DNA from: Vallitalea longa
GTDB lineage: Bacteria; Bacillota; Clostridia; Lachnospirales; Vallitaleaceae
Length of the DNA stretch: 64,000 bases
Assembly: GCF_027923465.1 (NCBI RefSeq)
Contig: NZ_BRLB01000003.1
Span: forward strand, 1 to 64,000
Direction: 5' to 3'
Shown: piece by piece, positions 8,463 to 16,929 of the stretch
Layout of the letters: each line of letters starts with the position of its first letter
Position numbering within the stretch: position 1 is the stretch's first letter
Made by a program: the position numbers and the translations under genes
The notes under the pieces: generated by a model
The model's input: only the letters and a program-made list of their open reading frames with translations
Databases searched by the model: none
Told to the model about the DNA's origin: nothing

Positions 8463-9113
8463 ATGAAAAAAGTTGTAGGAATACTAATTATTCTGTTAAT
8501 TGTTATAATGGGTTGCATTCCTAATGTTAAAATAACAAATAAATCTTATAATGATACAACCCAAAATTGTTTATATAACTATAGCGAATTTTTAAGAGGA
8601 AATATAAGTGTTAAGGATAATAATGACATGATTGAAATAAGTGATATTTATTCCTTAGAAGAAAATTACAATAGATACACGCTTTTTGACTCTAATAAAA
8701 ATGGTATTCCGGAACTGCATCTATCATCCATGAGAGAATATAAAATTATAGAGTGTGATGAAGACACTTTACAAACGATATTTTCAGGTTCTGGATATGA
8801 TACATTATTGAATAATGGTGCTATATTATATAACAGATTTGGTAGTGGTCCTGAACATGTTAGTTATACATATACAGAGTTAGATGAAGATAACATTGTT
8901 ACTCAAATAACATTTGATAAGTATAATACAATGAATAATATATTAGATGATGATTTATATTTATTTGAAGGCAAAGAAGTTACAAAAGAAGCATTTGAAG
9001 AAAAAACAAAGAATTACTTGGATGTAGGTTCTGACATGATAATATGGTCAGATTATTGGACGTTCCTAGTTAAAAATTACAACAATATTATATCAGCAAC
9101 AAGAAAATTATGA
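8463..9113 (+). CDS. Lipoprotein of unknown function with an EF-hand-like loop
   Basis: ATG 8463, preceded by GAAGGAAG, is chosen over the in-frame ATG at 8448 because it begins a good lipoprotein signal (MKKVVGILIILLIVIMGC, lipobox IMGC). The 216-residue product should be attached to the outer face of the membrane. Near residue 80 it has a DSNKNGIPEL loop, the calcium-binding DxNxDGxxEL pattern common in clostridial secreted proteins, though here one acidic position is lysine. No enzyme domain is recognised. It stands alone between the IS remnant and a minus-strand regulator and may be species-specific. Confidence 0.65.
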   Translation: MKKVVGILIILLIVIMGCIPNVKITNKSYNDTTQNCLYNYSEFLRGNISVKDNNDMIEISDIYSLEENYNRYTLFDSNKNGIPELHLSSMREYKIIECDEDTLQTIFSGSGYDTLLNNGAILYNRFGSGPEHVSYTYTELDEDNIVTQITFDKYNTMNNILDDDLYLFEGKEVTKEAFEEKTKNYLDVGSDMIIWSDYWTFLVKNYNNIISATRKL

Positions 9114-9291
9114 TGATGACATGAAGCTATATTCACAATCAATATATAACCTACAGCACACTGAAAATATCTCCAGTAAACTTAGAGAATTGCAAAAAGC
9201 AAATATATGATTAAAGTTGTATAATTTAACTGGATTTTAGCAATAAAAATTCCTTAACATATAGATTCTGAAATTACAGAAGCTATATCTA

Positions 9292-10143
9292 TTAGTTTAC
9301 AGGTACATATACTTCCCAAATTGTATCTTCTATATTATCAGTAATAAAGCGATTGCCAATTTTAATGATAAAAACACTGCCGGTAATCTCTAGTCCATTG
9401 TATTCTGCAAAGGATTGTATACGTTCAATGGACTTGTCAGCAAGATCTGGATGACCGAAATGATAAGTGAAGATTACATCTCCAATCTGCTTTACTTCAG
9501 GATTTGGGTAGCCTTTAGAAGAATAAGTCATTTTCATAATGGATTTAACATGATTATCATAAAAATAATTCGCATCATACAGATTATTGAACGCTTTACT
9601 TCTCTTTAAATCAAATTCATAAACTAAATTGTAATGATGAATATCTTGAGTATCCAGTGGGTGCTTTTTTTCAATTTCTAGTTGTGCTTCATTAAAATGA
9701 TTCCAGTCTTTTATCCTTTTTGCAGATATTGTTATGCCCTTTAATTCAAAATCATGAATTATATGAATTGGTGTATTACCATTTTTTATATGTTTAAGAG
9801 CATTATCCAGACGTTGGAGCACATCTTCATATTCTTTTTGTTGGTATTGAAGTTTACGTATTAAGGCATCAAAGTCACTTTTTCTGTCGTGAAGGGTGCT
9901 TACCGAATCTTCAATGTTATCCAATGCATAAAAATCATTGATTTCACTTAATGAAAATCCTAGTATTTGTAAAAACTTAAGTCTAGAAAATTCTACGAAT
10001 TGCTTGTTGCTATAGTATCTGTAATTATTTTTCTTATCTATGTATTCAGGTTTGATTATACCTCTTCGCTCATAATATCTTATTGCTTGCTTACTAAGGC
10101 CTTTGAGTTTGGCCATTTCACCAGTTTGCCAACTTTTATTCAT
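9292..10143 (-). CDS. MerR-family regulator with C-terminal effector-binding domain
   Basis: The N-terminus has the MerR winged helix (WQTGEMAKLKGLSKQAIRYY, then ERRGIIKP and NNYRYYS) and a coiled-coil dimer helix with two KLQYQQKEYE-like stretches near residues 95-110. The C-terminal 150 residues resemble the GyrI/BmrR-like ligand-binding fold of multidrug-sensing MerR proteins. The ATG at 10143 has AAGGTG upstream and starts directly at the HTH; a TTG 42 bases earlier is unlikely. The gene is divergent from the flavodoxin-ferredoxin gene at 10366, which it probably controls. No metal-binding cysteine pair is seen, so the effector is likely an organic ligand or absent. Confidence 0.85.
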   Translation of the reverse strand: MNKSWQTGEMAKLKGLSKQAIRYYERRGIIKPEYIDKKNNYRYYSNKQFVEFSRLKFLQILGFSLSEINDFYALDNIEDSVSTLHDRKSDFDALIRKLQYQQKEYEDVLQRLDNALKHIKNGNTPIHIIHDFELKGITISAKRIKDWNHFNEAQLEIEKKHPLDTQDIHHYNLVYEFDLKRSKAFNNLYDANYFYDNHVKSIMKMTYSSKGYPNPEVKQIGDVIFTYHFGHPDLADKSIERIQSFAEYNGLEITGSVFIIKIGNRFITDNIEDTIWEVYVPVN

Positions 10144-10365
10144 CTTTTCACACACCTTATATAAAAAAACTTGACTGTATACCAAGTATATACTTTAGAA
10201 TAACATAAAAGTAAGAAAATGACAATCATTATCAATTATTTCTAAATTGTCAATCGCATGAAAAAGAAAAAGTATATAATAAGGTATATAAAAGTAAAAA
10301 AATAAGAAGGAGGTTTAATAAAATTTTTAATCATTTAGAATATTTTGTAGACATGAGAATAAATT
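10144..10365. promoter_or_regulatory. Divergent control region with a Fur-like box
   Basis: Between the MerR gene and the flavodoxin-ferredoxin gene lie a perfect 12-bp palindrome AAGTATATACTT (10184-10195) and a Fur-type box TGACAATCATTATCA (10220-10234). The Fur box differs at one base from the 7-1-7 consensus TGATAAT-N-ATTATCA. Iron control of one or both genes is therefore likely. A strong ribosome site, AAGGAGG (10307-10313), has no ATG, GTG or TTG at the proper distance; the flavodoxin-ferredoxin gene starts about 55 bp further on. Confidence 0.65.
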
Positions 10366-11226
10366 ATGGGGGTAATGATGATTAGTTTAAAAGAGAATAG
10401 AAAAAATATGAATATATTAATAACATTTTTCTCTGCAACAGGTAACACAAAAAAAATTGCTGATGTGATACATAAAAATTTATGTGACTCTAATTTTTCT
10501 GTTACTATGGTAGATATTACTTCTTTTTTTAGCAGAAAAAAGGAAATTCAGATAGACCAATACGATGCTATTGTTTTTGGGTTCCCCATTTACTCAATGA
10601 GAGCTCCACGTGTATGTAGGGAATGGCTACAAACACTTGACGGAAAAGGAATGAATTGTTCAGTTTTTTTTACTTATGGAGGTTTTGGAAAGGATCCAGC
10701 CCATTATTTCATAAAAAGATTATTGGAGAAACAAAATTTTAATGTTGTGTCAACAGCAGAATTTCTAGGAGCACATACATTTAATCATAGTGGATGGAAA
10801 GCTGTTATGGATCGTCCCAATCAATTAGATTTTAAAGTTGCAGAAGAGTACATATCGAAGACGGTTAGACGATTTTTAGGTGATGATTTAAATGAATTAG
10901 GAGATTTTGATAAGCCCATATATGAAGAAAATTTATTTGATAAAGCAGAAAAATATAGATTCGGTTTAATTACAAAGCTTCCCACAAGGGATTCAAAAGA
11001 TTGTTCTATGTGTGGTCTCTGTGAAAAACTATGCCCTGTAAATGCTATGGATATGAAAAAAGGTATTGCTGATAATCGTTGTATTGCATGTTTTAGATGT
11101 ATAGCAAATTGCCCTGATGGTGTTTTGCATACAAATGATTTGTCAAATAGTTGGGATAAAAAATTAGAGATGCATAAAATGACAGAAGAAGAAGTAAATG
11201 ATTTAGAAAGTAAAATATATTTATAA
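10366..11226 (+). CDS. EFR1-type flavodoxin plus 2[4Fe-4S] ferredoxin fusion protein
   Basis: This 286-residue cytosolic electron carrier joins a flavodoxin domain (FMN loop FFSATGNTKKIA near residues 22-33, FGFPIYSM near 68-75) to a C-terminal bacterial ferredoxin with two CxxCxxCxxxCP clusters (CSMCGLCEKLCP near 208-219 and CIACFRCIANCP near 235-246). Such proteins are annotated as EFR1 family in Clostridia and probably pass electrons to unknown partners. Several starts are close together (10366, 10375, 10378 and a later ATG at about 10408); the GGGGG before 10378 favours that region. The next gene also encodes a 4Fe-4S/FMN protein, and a Fur-like box lies upstream, which points to an iron-responsive redox unit. 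Confidence 0.85.
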   Translation: MGVMMISLKENRKNMNILITFFSATGNTKKIADVIHKNLCDSNFSVTMVDITSFFSRKKEIQIDQYDAIVFGFPIYSMRAPRVCREWLQTLDGKGMNCSVFFTYGGFGKDPAHYFIKRLLEKQNFNVVSTAEFLGAHTFNHSGWKAVMDRPNQLDFKVAEEYISKTVRRFLGDDLNELGDFDKPIYEENLFDKAEKYRFGLITKLPTRDSKDCSMCGLCEKLCPVNAMDMKKGIADNRCIACFRCIANCPDGVLHTNDLSNSWDKKLEMHKMTEEEVNDLESKIYL

Positions 11227-11420
11227 TAAGTTTATTGAATAAGAATGCTATATATGACCTTATATAACCTCATATGTATGACCTCATTAATGATTATAGA
11301 TTATATCCCATATTTTCACACAATATAACATCACTTTAGTGTATAATCAAATGACATACAATTATACAATATATTCAACAAGTCAAATATTAAGAAATAT
11401 TAGTTAGTGAGGAATTTAAT

Positions 11421-12557
11421 ATGAAAAGCATTCAAAAAGTAAGATTAATAGTTCAATTAATATGTGTTGTATTGACGCTAATTGGATTTTTTATGAATTT
11501 TCGAGTAACCATGATCATTATTATGGTAACTACATTAATAGGTGGAGCCTACTACTGTGGGTGGGTTTGCCCATTTGGTACTTTGCAGGATATAGCCAGT
11601 AAAATTGGAAAAATGTTAAAAATCAAGAAATATAAGATGCCTAAGATTATTCAGCGATACCTAAAATATTCAAGATATGTTTTACTCGTTGCATATCTAG
11701 TCTTTAGCTTTGATATTATTTATGCGATTTTCTCGTATGATCCAAGAGTAAACTTGATAAAATATCTTGGTGGATCATTTTCAGGTATTGTTCCGTTGAT
11801 TATTCTAATTTCTTTCTTGGTAATAGGGATGTTTTTTGAAAGACCGTTTTGCAATTATTTGTGTATAGAAGGGGCAAAGTATGGGGTAATCAGTTCATTA
11901 AGAGTTTTCACTATTAAGAGAGATGAAGCTAGCTGTGTAGGATGTACCAAGTGTGATAAGGCTTGTCCCATGAATATTGAAGTATCAAAAATGGAACAAG
12001 TTCAATCACTTCAATGTATAAACTGCTTTGAATGTGTTAGTGCTTGTCCTATAAAAGATACTCTATCCTATGAAAAAATATCATTTACTCATAAAATGAA
12101 ACGTAAATATACTGCCGCAATCTGTATCATTGCGTCTATTGCAGTTGTTTCATTCATTAGTATCGGCATAACAGGAAAACTCCCATTGGGTATGAAATTG
12201 GGAGAGGATAGATTAACTAATACAACAACAGGAACCTCATCAGAAACTACAATAGATGGTAAATTAGTTTCTGTGGGAGAGGCAGCTGGAATTGATGACG
12301 GTGTATATGAAGGTACGGGGATGGGTTTTAGAGGTGAGATAAAGGTAGAAGTAACAGTGACTAACGAAATAATTATTAAAATTAAAGTAATAGAAAACAT
12401 TGATGATAAAAAATTCTACAATCGTGCTGAACCTGTTGTTACGAAAGATATTATTGAATCACAATCTTCCGATGTAGATACTGTAAGTGGTGCAACCTAC
12501 TCTTCCATAGGAATAATAGACGCAGTTGCCGATGCTCTGGAAAATGCTAGAAAGTAG
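11421..12557 (+). CDS. NapH/NosR-like membrane 4Fe-4S protein with C-terminal FMN-binding domain
   Basis: The 378-residue protein has about four membrane helices in residues 8-155 with the paired motifs YYCGWVCPFG (about 44-53) and FCNYLCIEG (about 141-149), typical of NapH/NosR-type quinol or ferredoxin oxidoreductases. Two cytoplasmic 4Fe-4S sites follow (CVGCTKCDKACP near 172, CINCFECVSACP near 200). After another helix (about 230-250), an extracytoplasmic FMN_bind domain ends in DTVSGATYSS, where the threonine of SGAT would carry covalent FMN. The protein can thus move electrons across the membrane to an outside flavin. It probably works with the flavodoxin-ferredoxin encoded just upstream. 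Substrate unknown. Confidence 0.85.
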   Translation: MKSIQKVRLIVQLICVVLTLIGFFMNFRVTMIIIMVTTLIGGAYYCGWVCPFGTLQDIASKIGKMLKIKKYKMPKIIQRYLKYSRYVLLVAYLVFSFDIIYAIFSYDPRVNLIKYLGGSFSGIVPLIILISFLVIGMFFERPFCNYLCIEGAKYGVISSLRVFTIKRDEASCVGCTKCDKACPMNIEVSKMEQVQSLQCINCFECVSACPIKDTLSYEKISFTHKMKRKYTAAICIIASIAVVSFISIGITGKLPLGMKLGEDRLTNTTTGTSSETTIDGKLVSVGEAAGIDDGVYEGTGMGFRGEIKVEVTVTNEIIIKIKVIENIDDKKFYNRAEPVVTKDIIESQSSDVDTVSGATYSSIGIIDAVADALENARK

Positions 12558-12658
12558 ATTGAAACTTATTTAGAAGAAATAGGCTACCAGTAATACCATT
12601 ATGATGGTTTTAGTAAATAATTTTCATCAAGAATCCGCTAATATGTGGATTCCTGATA

Positions 12659-13621
12659 TTATTTCTTAATCATATTGATTATATTCTTAACTTTGAAAGA
12701 TGTACCAGCTGGAACAGTTGGAGTTACGATATCACAATTTTTACATAGACAATTCATTGACCTGTCTTTTAACATGGTTTTTCTGACTTTGTTGTATTTA
12801 TCGTTATTCCAGATATCTATAAGCTTATCTTTAGTCAAGTCCCCCATAGTGACTTTACCAGTAGCATCGTTACAGCATAGACTGAGTTTACCATCAGGTC
12901 TTACTACTGCTTGTTCAAATGGATATAAACATGCGGATTTCAATTTGTGTTTTTTCTTTGTTCTGTTTTTGGCTTGTCCACTTCTGTTTAGCAATACTTC
13001 ATTTTGTTTTCTAAGATATATGTGTACTTTATCTTGATAAGGTTTTGTCAAGGCATATTCGTATACCTTTTTAACTGGTTCAATAAGAGTAAGATCATCA
13101 TTGTAATTATCAATGGTTATCCAATCTAGGTATTTCATCAATTCTTCAAATTTTTGTATAGTTAGAAGTGAACCGTTGGTAAATAAATATAATGTAGCGT
13201 TGGGCAGTGATTCTTTTGCTGTTTTTAAGAATTTGAATAATCTTTTATCAAGTAGTGGTTCATTATTAGAGTACAAACCTATACTTCCGTGATAGTCTAA
13301 GTCTTTTAGCTGATTGATTATTGAGTTGAATAATTCCGCATCCATCATCTTAAAAGGTCTAGGGTCAATGTTATGGTTGATGGGACAGAAGGAACAACTA
13401 CCGTTACATCTGTTGATAGTTTCAATTTCAATTGTTTTGAATAGTGGATATTCTATTTGTAGATAATAATCTTTTGCTCTTTTTATACTTCTTTTTTTAT
13501 ATATTCTGTCAAATAATAATAGGCTATTGGGTAGAATGTATTTCTCAAATGCTTCAGGATGTTTAGTTTCTAGAGAAGATTTTACCTTCCCGATTAAGTT
13601 TTTATATGGATTAACAATCAT
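12659..13621 (-). CDS. Radical SAM/SPASM domain protein
   Basis: The 320-residue protein has the radical SAM cluster motif CNGSCSFCP (CxxxCxxC, about residues 69-77) and a C-terminal SPASM-type region with further cysteines: CLYPFEQAVVRPDGKLSLCC near 230-249 and CLCKNCD near 290-296, which can bind auxiliary 4Fe-4S clusters. SPASM enzymes modify peptides, sugars or proteins. No precursor peptide gene or transporter is adjacent, so the substrate is open. Start: ATG at 13621 with AAGGAG upstream. It is convergent with the membrane ferredoxin gene; a weak hairpin GAATCC/GGATTC (12631-12652) lies between. Confidence 0.85.
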   Translation of the reverse strand: MIVNPYKNLIGKVKSSLETKHPEAFEKYILPNSLLLFDRIYKKRSIKRAKDYYLQIEYPLFKTIEIETINRCNGSCSFCPINHNIDPRPFKMMDAELFNSIINQLKDLDYHGSIGLYSNNEPLLDKRLFKFLKTAKESLPNATLYLFTNGSLLTIQKFEELMKYLDWITIDNYNDDLTLIEPVKKVYEYALTKPYQDKVHIYLRKQNEVLLNRSGQAKNRTKKKHKLKSACLYPFEQAVVRPDGKLSLCCNDATGKVTMGDLTKDKLIDIWNNDKYNKVRKTMLKDRSMNCLCKNCDIVTPTVPAGTSFKVKNIINMIKK

Positions 13622-13809
13622 GGTTTTTCTCCTTATTTTGTGTATTTTGGTATGTGATTTATTTTAATGTAACTAAAATTTATAATAGAAATAATAAATA
13701 GATTAAAAAGTAGTATATATGTTTTGATGAAATTATCATTGCATTATAAATTTTAGTTGTGTGAATTAAGTGTTATTACACTTATAATAATGAATAGATA
13801 TTAGATAAA

Positions 13810-14886
13810 TTACTTACTGATCTTTTTTAACACATAATAACTAGGTTTTGTATGTCTGTAAACATAATCTCCAGATTTCCATTGTATATATAGATACTTT
13901 TCATTATTGATTTCTTCAATTACATATGCCGCTTTTGTTTGATCAAGAGGAAAATTCATTACAAAACCATTCGTCCAACTTGAAAGAGGTTTCTCATCAA
14001 TACTTCCATTTTGTTTAAAAGTAAGGCACTCAAATATAAATTCATTATCATTATTCTTAGGTATATAATTATTGTAATCTTTAACAAAATCAACTGTTTT
14101 CCATGTTCCTACAAGGTTAGTGTCTTCAACAAAAGGTACTTGTGTATCATCAATATTTCGATGAGAATAAACATAATATTGGGTGGTAAAATTAATTAAT
14201 ACAATAGTAATTATTATTAATATAATTATCTTTAAGTTCTTTGCTCTATTTCTATATTTATATCCTAAAATCTTACATAAAGTAATTATACAAATCAGAG
14301 ATATTATAATTAACATAGTGATCTGATAAGATTCTATAAGATATATATTTATAAAATAAAAACCTAATAATAAACCATTATTAATTGTTATTAATTTAAT
14401 TATTAATATTAAACTTAAAATACATATCAAAGCTGATAAAATTTGAATTTTAATATATTTATTTAATATAATATATATTAGTGTAGTTAATATGTAAAAA
14501 GTGAATATTAGATTTGTGATTACAAGTATTAATAAAGGTGGATTAAAGTTATAAGAGTTAACATAAATATATGCTATTATTATTCCAAAGATAATACAAT
14601 CCATGTATACTACTATGCAATTTGCCATTACTATTTGAAATACACTTTTAGGTATTAGCCCCATATGTTCTCTATTACGTAATGTATCGTTGACAATATG
14701 ATTAAGTCTTTTTAATAGAATTATAAAGGAAATACATAATAATATTATAGTTATTGAGATAGTAGTGTTTTTGTTAGTTAAATCATAAATTGATATATAA
14801 ATAATAGAAAAAATTATAGTCATAACTAATAAAGCCCATATAAAAACTCTATCTCTTTTTAATTCATACTTTATTAAGCTTTTCAT
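13810..14886 (-). CDS. ABC-2-type permease fused to a BlaR1-associated C-terminal domain
   Basis: Residues 1-235 form about six membrane helices typical of the small permease partner of YtrB-like ATPases. The last 120 residues are different: they carry the pattern VGTWKTVDFV, then IEEINNEKYLYIQWKSGDY and KPSYYVLKK. This is a globular domain usually found at the extracytoplasmic C-terminus of BlaR1/M56 peptidase-like sensors in Bacillus relatives, and it resembles a lipocalin-type sheet. Its presence on an ABC permease suggests ligand sensing or substrate capture outside the cell. The gene overlaps the ATPase gene by 4 bp, so the two are translationally coupled. The fusion call is by eye and should be checked. 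Confidence 0.78.
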   Translation of the reverse strand: MKSLIKYELKRDRVFIWALLVMTIIFSIIYISIYDLTNKNTTISITIILLCISFIILLKRLNHIVNDTLRNREHMGLIPKSVFQIVMANCIVVYMDCIIFGIIIAYIYVNSYNFNPPLLILVITNLIFTFYILTTLIYIILNKYIKIQILSALICILSLILIIKLITINNGLLLGFYFINIYLIESYQITMLIIISLICIITLCKILGYKYRNRAKNLKIIILIIITIVLINFTTQYYVYSHRNIDDTQVPFVEDTNLVGTWKTVDFVKDYNNYIPKNNDNEFIFECLTFKQNGSIDEKPLSSWTNGFVMNFPLDQTKAAYVIEEINNEKYLYIQWKSGDYVYRHTKPSYYVLKKISK

Positions 14887-15575
14887 TTCATCACCTCTCT
14901 AAAAGTTTTCTCGATAGACTGACCCTTTTCAATTCGTAAGTCCTCACAATCATGTATACCTAATATCTGACCTTTTTTAATGAATATAACTTTATCAAGA
15001 AGTTTTTCAACTTCAGATATAAGGTGTGTAGCAATAATTATTGTTGAATCCATATCTATTTCATTTATAATGGTATCTGTCACTTGGTCTCTTACAAGTG
15101 AATCCATTCCACCTAATGGTTCATCTAATAGATAAAGACCACATTTACGAGAGATAGATAGAGCTACTCGTAACATCTGTATAGTTCCTTTGGAAAGATG
15201 TTTAATCTTTTTATTGTCAGGTATATCAAGATTAATATTCTTGAGTATGGAATAGAATTTATCTTTATTGAAATCATTGAACATTTCAGTATGGAAATTC
15301 ACTATATCCTTTAAATTCATCCATCTTGGTATGGCATTGTTTTCAGTAAGTAATGAAACATAAGATTTTGTCTTTTCACAGGGACTCGTTCCGTTAATTA
15401 GTACTTGACCTTTTTTATATGGTAAAAGTCCAGAAACTACATTCATAAAAGTAGTTTTTCCACTGCTGCTAGGACCTAACAATCCAACTACTTCTCCTTT
15501 ATCAATATGGATACTTATATCATTTAACACTCTATGTTTACCATAATTTATTGATAGATTCTTAATGTCCAACAT
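14883..15575 (-). CDS. ABC transporter ATP-binding protein, YtrB-like
   Basis: This ATPase energises the permease encoded next. With the start at 15575 (AAGGAG upstream; an earlier in-frame ATG lies inside the GntR gene), it has 230 residues. Motifs are Walker A GPSSSGKTT (about 37-45), an unusual signature LSKGTIQ in place of LSGGQ (about 128), Walker B LYLLDEPLGG (about 148-157) and the switch histidine in ATHLISE (about 185). The LSKG variant is common in the drug/peptide-export ABC-2 group. The gene order gntR-ATPase-permease is the usual Ytr-type operon, which is linked to cell-envelope stress. Transported compound unknown. Confidence 0.9.
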   Translation of the reverse strand: MLDIKNLSINYGKHRVLNDISIHIDKGEVVGLLGPSSSGKTTFMNVVSGLLPYKKGQVLINGTSPCEKTKSYVSLLTENNAIPRWMNLKDIVNFHTEMFNDFNKDKFYSILKNINLDIPDNKKIKHLSKGTIQMLRVALSISRKCGLYLLDEPLGGMDSLVRDQVTDTIINEIDMDSTIIIATHLISEVEKLLDKVIFIKKGQILGIHDCEDLRIEKGQSIEKTFREVMK

Positions 15576-15579
15576 ATTC

Positions 15580-15939
15580 TTATTCTCCTTCCACATATGA
15601 ATCAATAATCTTCATAATCTCTTTTTTGCTAAATCCCATATTAATCATACGATTAGCGAAATTCATAACCGTATCTTTTGCAATTTCGTCTCTAAGATTT
15701 ATAATGCTATTACTGTCACTAGTTACAAAAGAACCCATACCTCTTTTGGAAACTATTATACCTTCGCTTTCTAATTCACGATAAGCTCTTTGGACAGTGT
15801 TTGGATTAACTTTTAGATCTTTTGCTAATTCTCTAACTGATGGCATTTTTTCACCTTCTTTCAATTGTCGCTTGATAACTAATTCTTTTAGATATGATAA
15901 TATCTGAATATATACAGGAACATTATTATCAAATTCCAT
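15580..15939 (-). CDS. GntR-family repressor, YtrA subfamily
   Basis: The protein of about 119 residues has an N-terminal GntR winged helix (PVYIQILSYLKELV, EGEKMPSVRELAKDL, NPNTVQRAYRELESEG) and only a short C-terminal dimerisation tail of about 50 residues. This size is characteristic of the YtrA subfamily, which regulates neighbouring ABC transporters. ATG 15939 follows AGGAGG at good spacing; a GTG six bases earlier is too close to it. It heads the operon with the ATPase and permease genes and most likely represses it from the palindrome at 15959-15982. Confidence 0.92.
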   Translation of the reverse strand: MEFDNNVPVYIQILSYLKELVIKRQLKEGEKMPSVRELAKDLKVNPNTVQRAYRELESEGIIVSKRGMGSFVTSDSNSIINLRDEIAKDTVMNFANRMINMGFSKKEIMKIIDSYVEGE

Positions 15940-15958
15940 AATCACCCTCCTATCGAAT

Positions 15959-15998
15959 ACTGTATTAATACTATAATACAGTTATAGCATAATGTCAA
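15959..15998 (-). promoter_or_regulatory. Promoter and GntR operator of the ytr-like operon
   Basis: Reading leftwards, TTGACA (complement of 15993-15998), 17 bp and TATAGT (complement of 15970-15975) form a strong promoter. A palindrome with 9-bp arms ACTGTATTA (15959-15967) and TAATACAGT (15974-15982) lies directly over the -10 element, where a bound YtrA-type repressor would block polymerase. Confidence 0.8.
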
Positions 15999-16017
15999 GA
16001 AGTTATTTCTACGTATC

Positions 16018-16090
16018 TTACAAAAATGTAAGTTTATAGTAATATTTGTAAGATGAATTTATTGTTAAGTAGAGCGGTTATGTTTATAAT
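16018..16090 (+). promoter_or_regulatory. bceAB promoter with a BceR-type binding site
   Basis: TTACA-AAAA-TGTAA at 16018-16031 fits the reported BceR box TNACA-N4-TGTAA. A second half-site TGTAA lies at 16047-16051, 20 bp (about two helical turns) further. The promoter is TTGTTA (16062-16067), 17 bp, TATAAT (16085-16090). The full box is thus centred about 70-75 bp upstream of the start, as for an activator of the OmpR family. Confidence 0.75.
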
Positions 16091-16164
16091 ATAACCTGTA
16101 ATCAAGAAATAGTTGATATTAAAAATATTTTATAAATATTTCATAGATAAATGAGGAGGATAAT

Positions 16165-16929
16165 ATGAAACAAATAATAAAAGTTAGCAACGTAACGAAA
16201 ATATATGGTTCTAAGATGAACAAAACAACTGCACTTGTAGATATTAATTTTGAGGTGAACCAAGGAGAATTCGTTGGTATTATGGGACCATCTGGTTCAG
16301 GTAAGAGTACACTTCTAAATGTCATATCTACAATAGATAAAACCACCAGTGGTACAATTAGCTATGAAGGTAGAGATATTGGACAGTTGAAAGAGGATGA
16401 TTTAACTGATTTCAGAAGAGATGAATTAGGTTTTATATTTCAAGATTTTAATCTATTGGATACTTTAAGTGTTGAAGAGAATATTATTCTTCCATTAGCT
16501 ATATCTAAGGTACATGTAAAAGAGATCAATAAAAGATTAATGGAAGTAACCAAAATTCTTGGTATCAATGATATACTAAAAAAATATCCATATGAAATAT
16601 CAGGTGGTCAGAAGCAGAGAACAGCTGCTGCAAGAGCTATTATCAATAATCCAAAATTAGTATTAGCAGATGAACCTACAGGAGCTTTGGATTCAAAATC
16701 ATCAGCAGAACTGCTTTCATGCATGAAGAAATTGAATAAAGAATATGACAGTACTATTCTTATGGTAACTCATGATGCTTTTGCAGCAAGTTATTGTGAC
16801 AGGATATTATTCATAAAAGACGGAAATATCTATTCAGAACTTATTAGTAATGGCGATAGAAAGCAGTTTTATAATAAAGTTATTGATGTTCTTGCAATGA
16901 TGGGGGGAGACCTTAATGACGTATTATAG
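16165..16929 (+). CDS. bceA: BceA-type ABC transporter ATP-binding protein
   Basis: The 254-residue ATPase has Walker [10 protein letters not shown] (about 40-48), Q-loop region FIFQDFNLLDTLSVEEN (about 90-106), signature SGGQKQR (about 148-154), Walker B VLADEPTGALD and switch histidine in MVTHDAF. The DFNLLDTLSV segment is typical of BceA, which with BceB removes antimicrobial peptides such as bacitracin from their lipid targets. AGGAGG-type ribosome site GAGGAGG precedes the ATG. It overlaps the permease gene by 14 bp. The cognate two-component genes are not adjacent; a matching pair lies at 31935-33637. The transported peptide is unknown. Confidence 0.9.
   Translation: MKQIIKVSNVTKIYGSKMNKTTALVDINFEVNQGEFVGIMGPSGSGKSTLLNVISTIDKTTSGTISYEGRDIGQLKEDDLTDFRRDELGFIFQDFNLLDTLSVEENIILPLAISKVHVKEINKRLMEVTKILGINDILKKYPYEISGGQKQRTAAARAIINNPKLVLADEPTGALDSKSSAELLSCMKKLNKEYDSTILMVTHDAFAASYCDRILFIKDGNIYSELISNGDRKQFYNKVIDVLAMMGGDLNDVL

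Noticed and set aside
10323-10384. A 20-codon leader peptide gene starting at ATT
   Set aside because: ATT starts are very rare and no amino-acid run or attenuator follows. It is kept only as part of the orphan ribosome-site observation.
12631-12652. GAATCC/GGATTC hairpin as a bidirectional terminator between convergent genes
   Set aside because: The stem is only 6 bp and no T-run follows on either strand.
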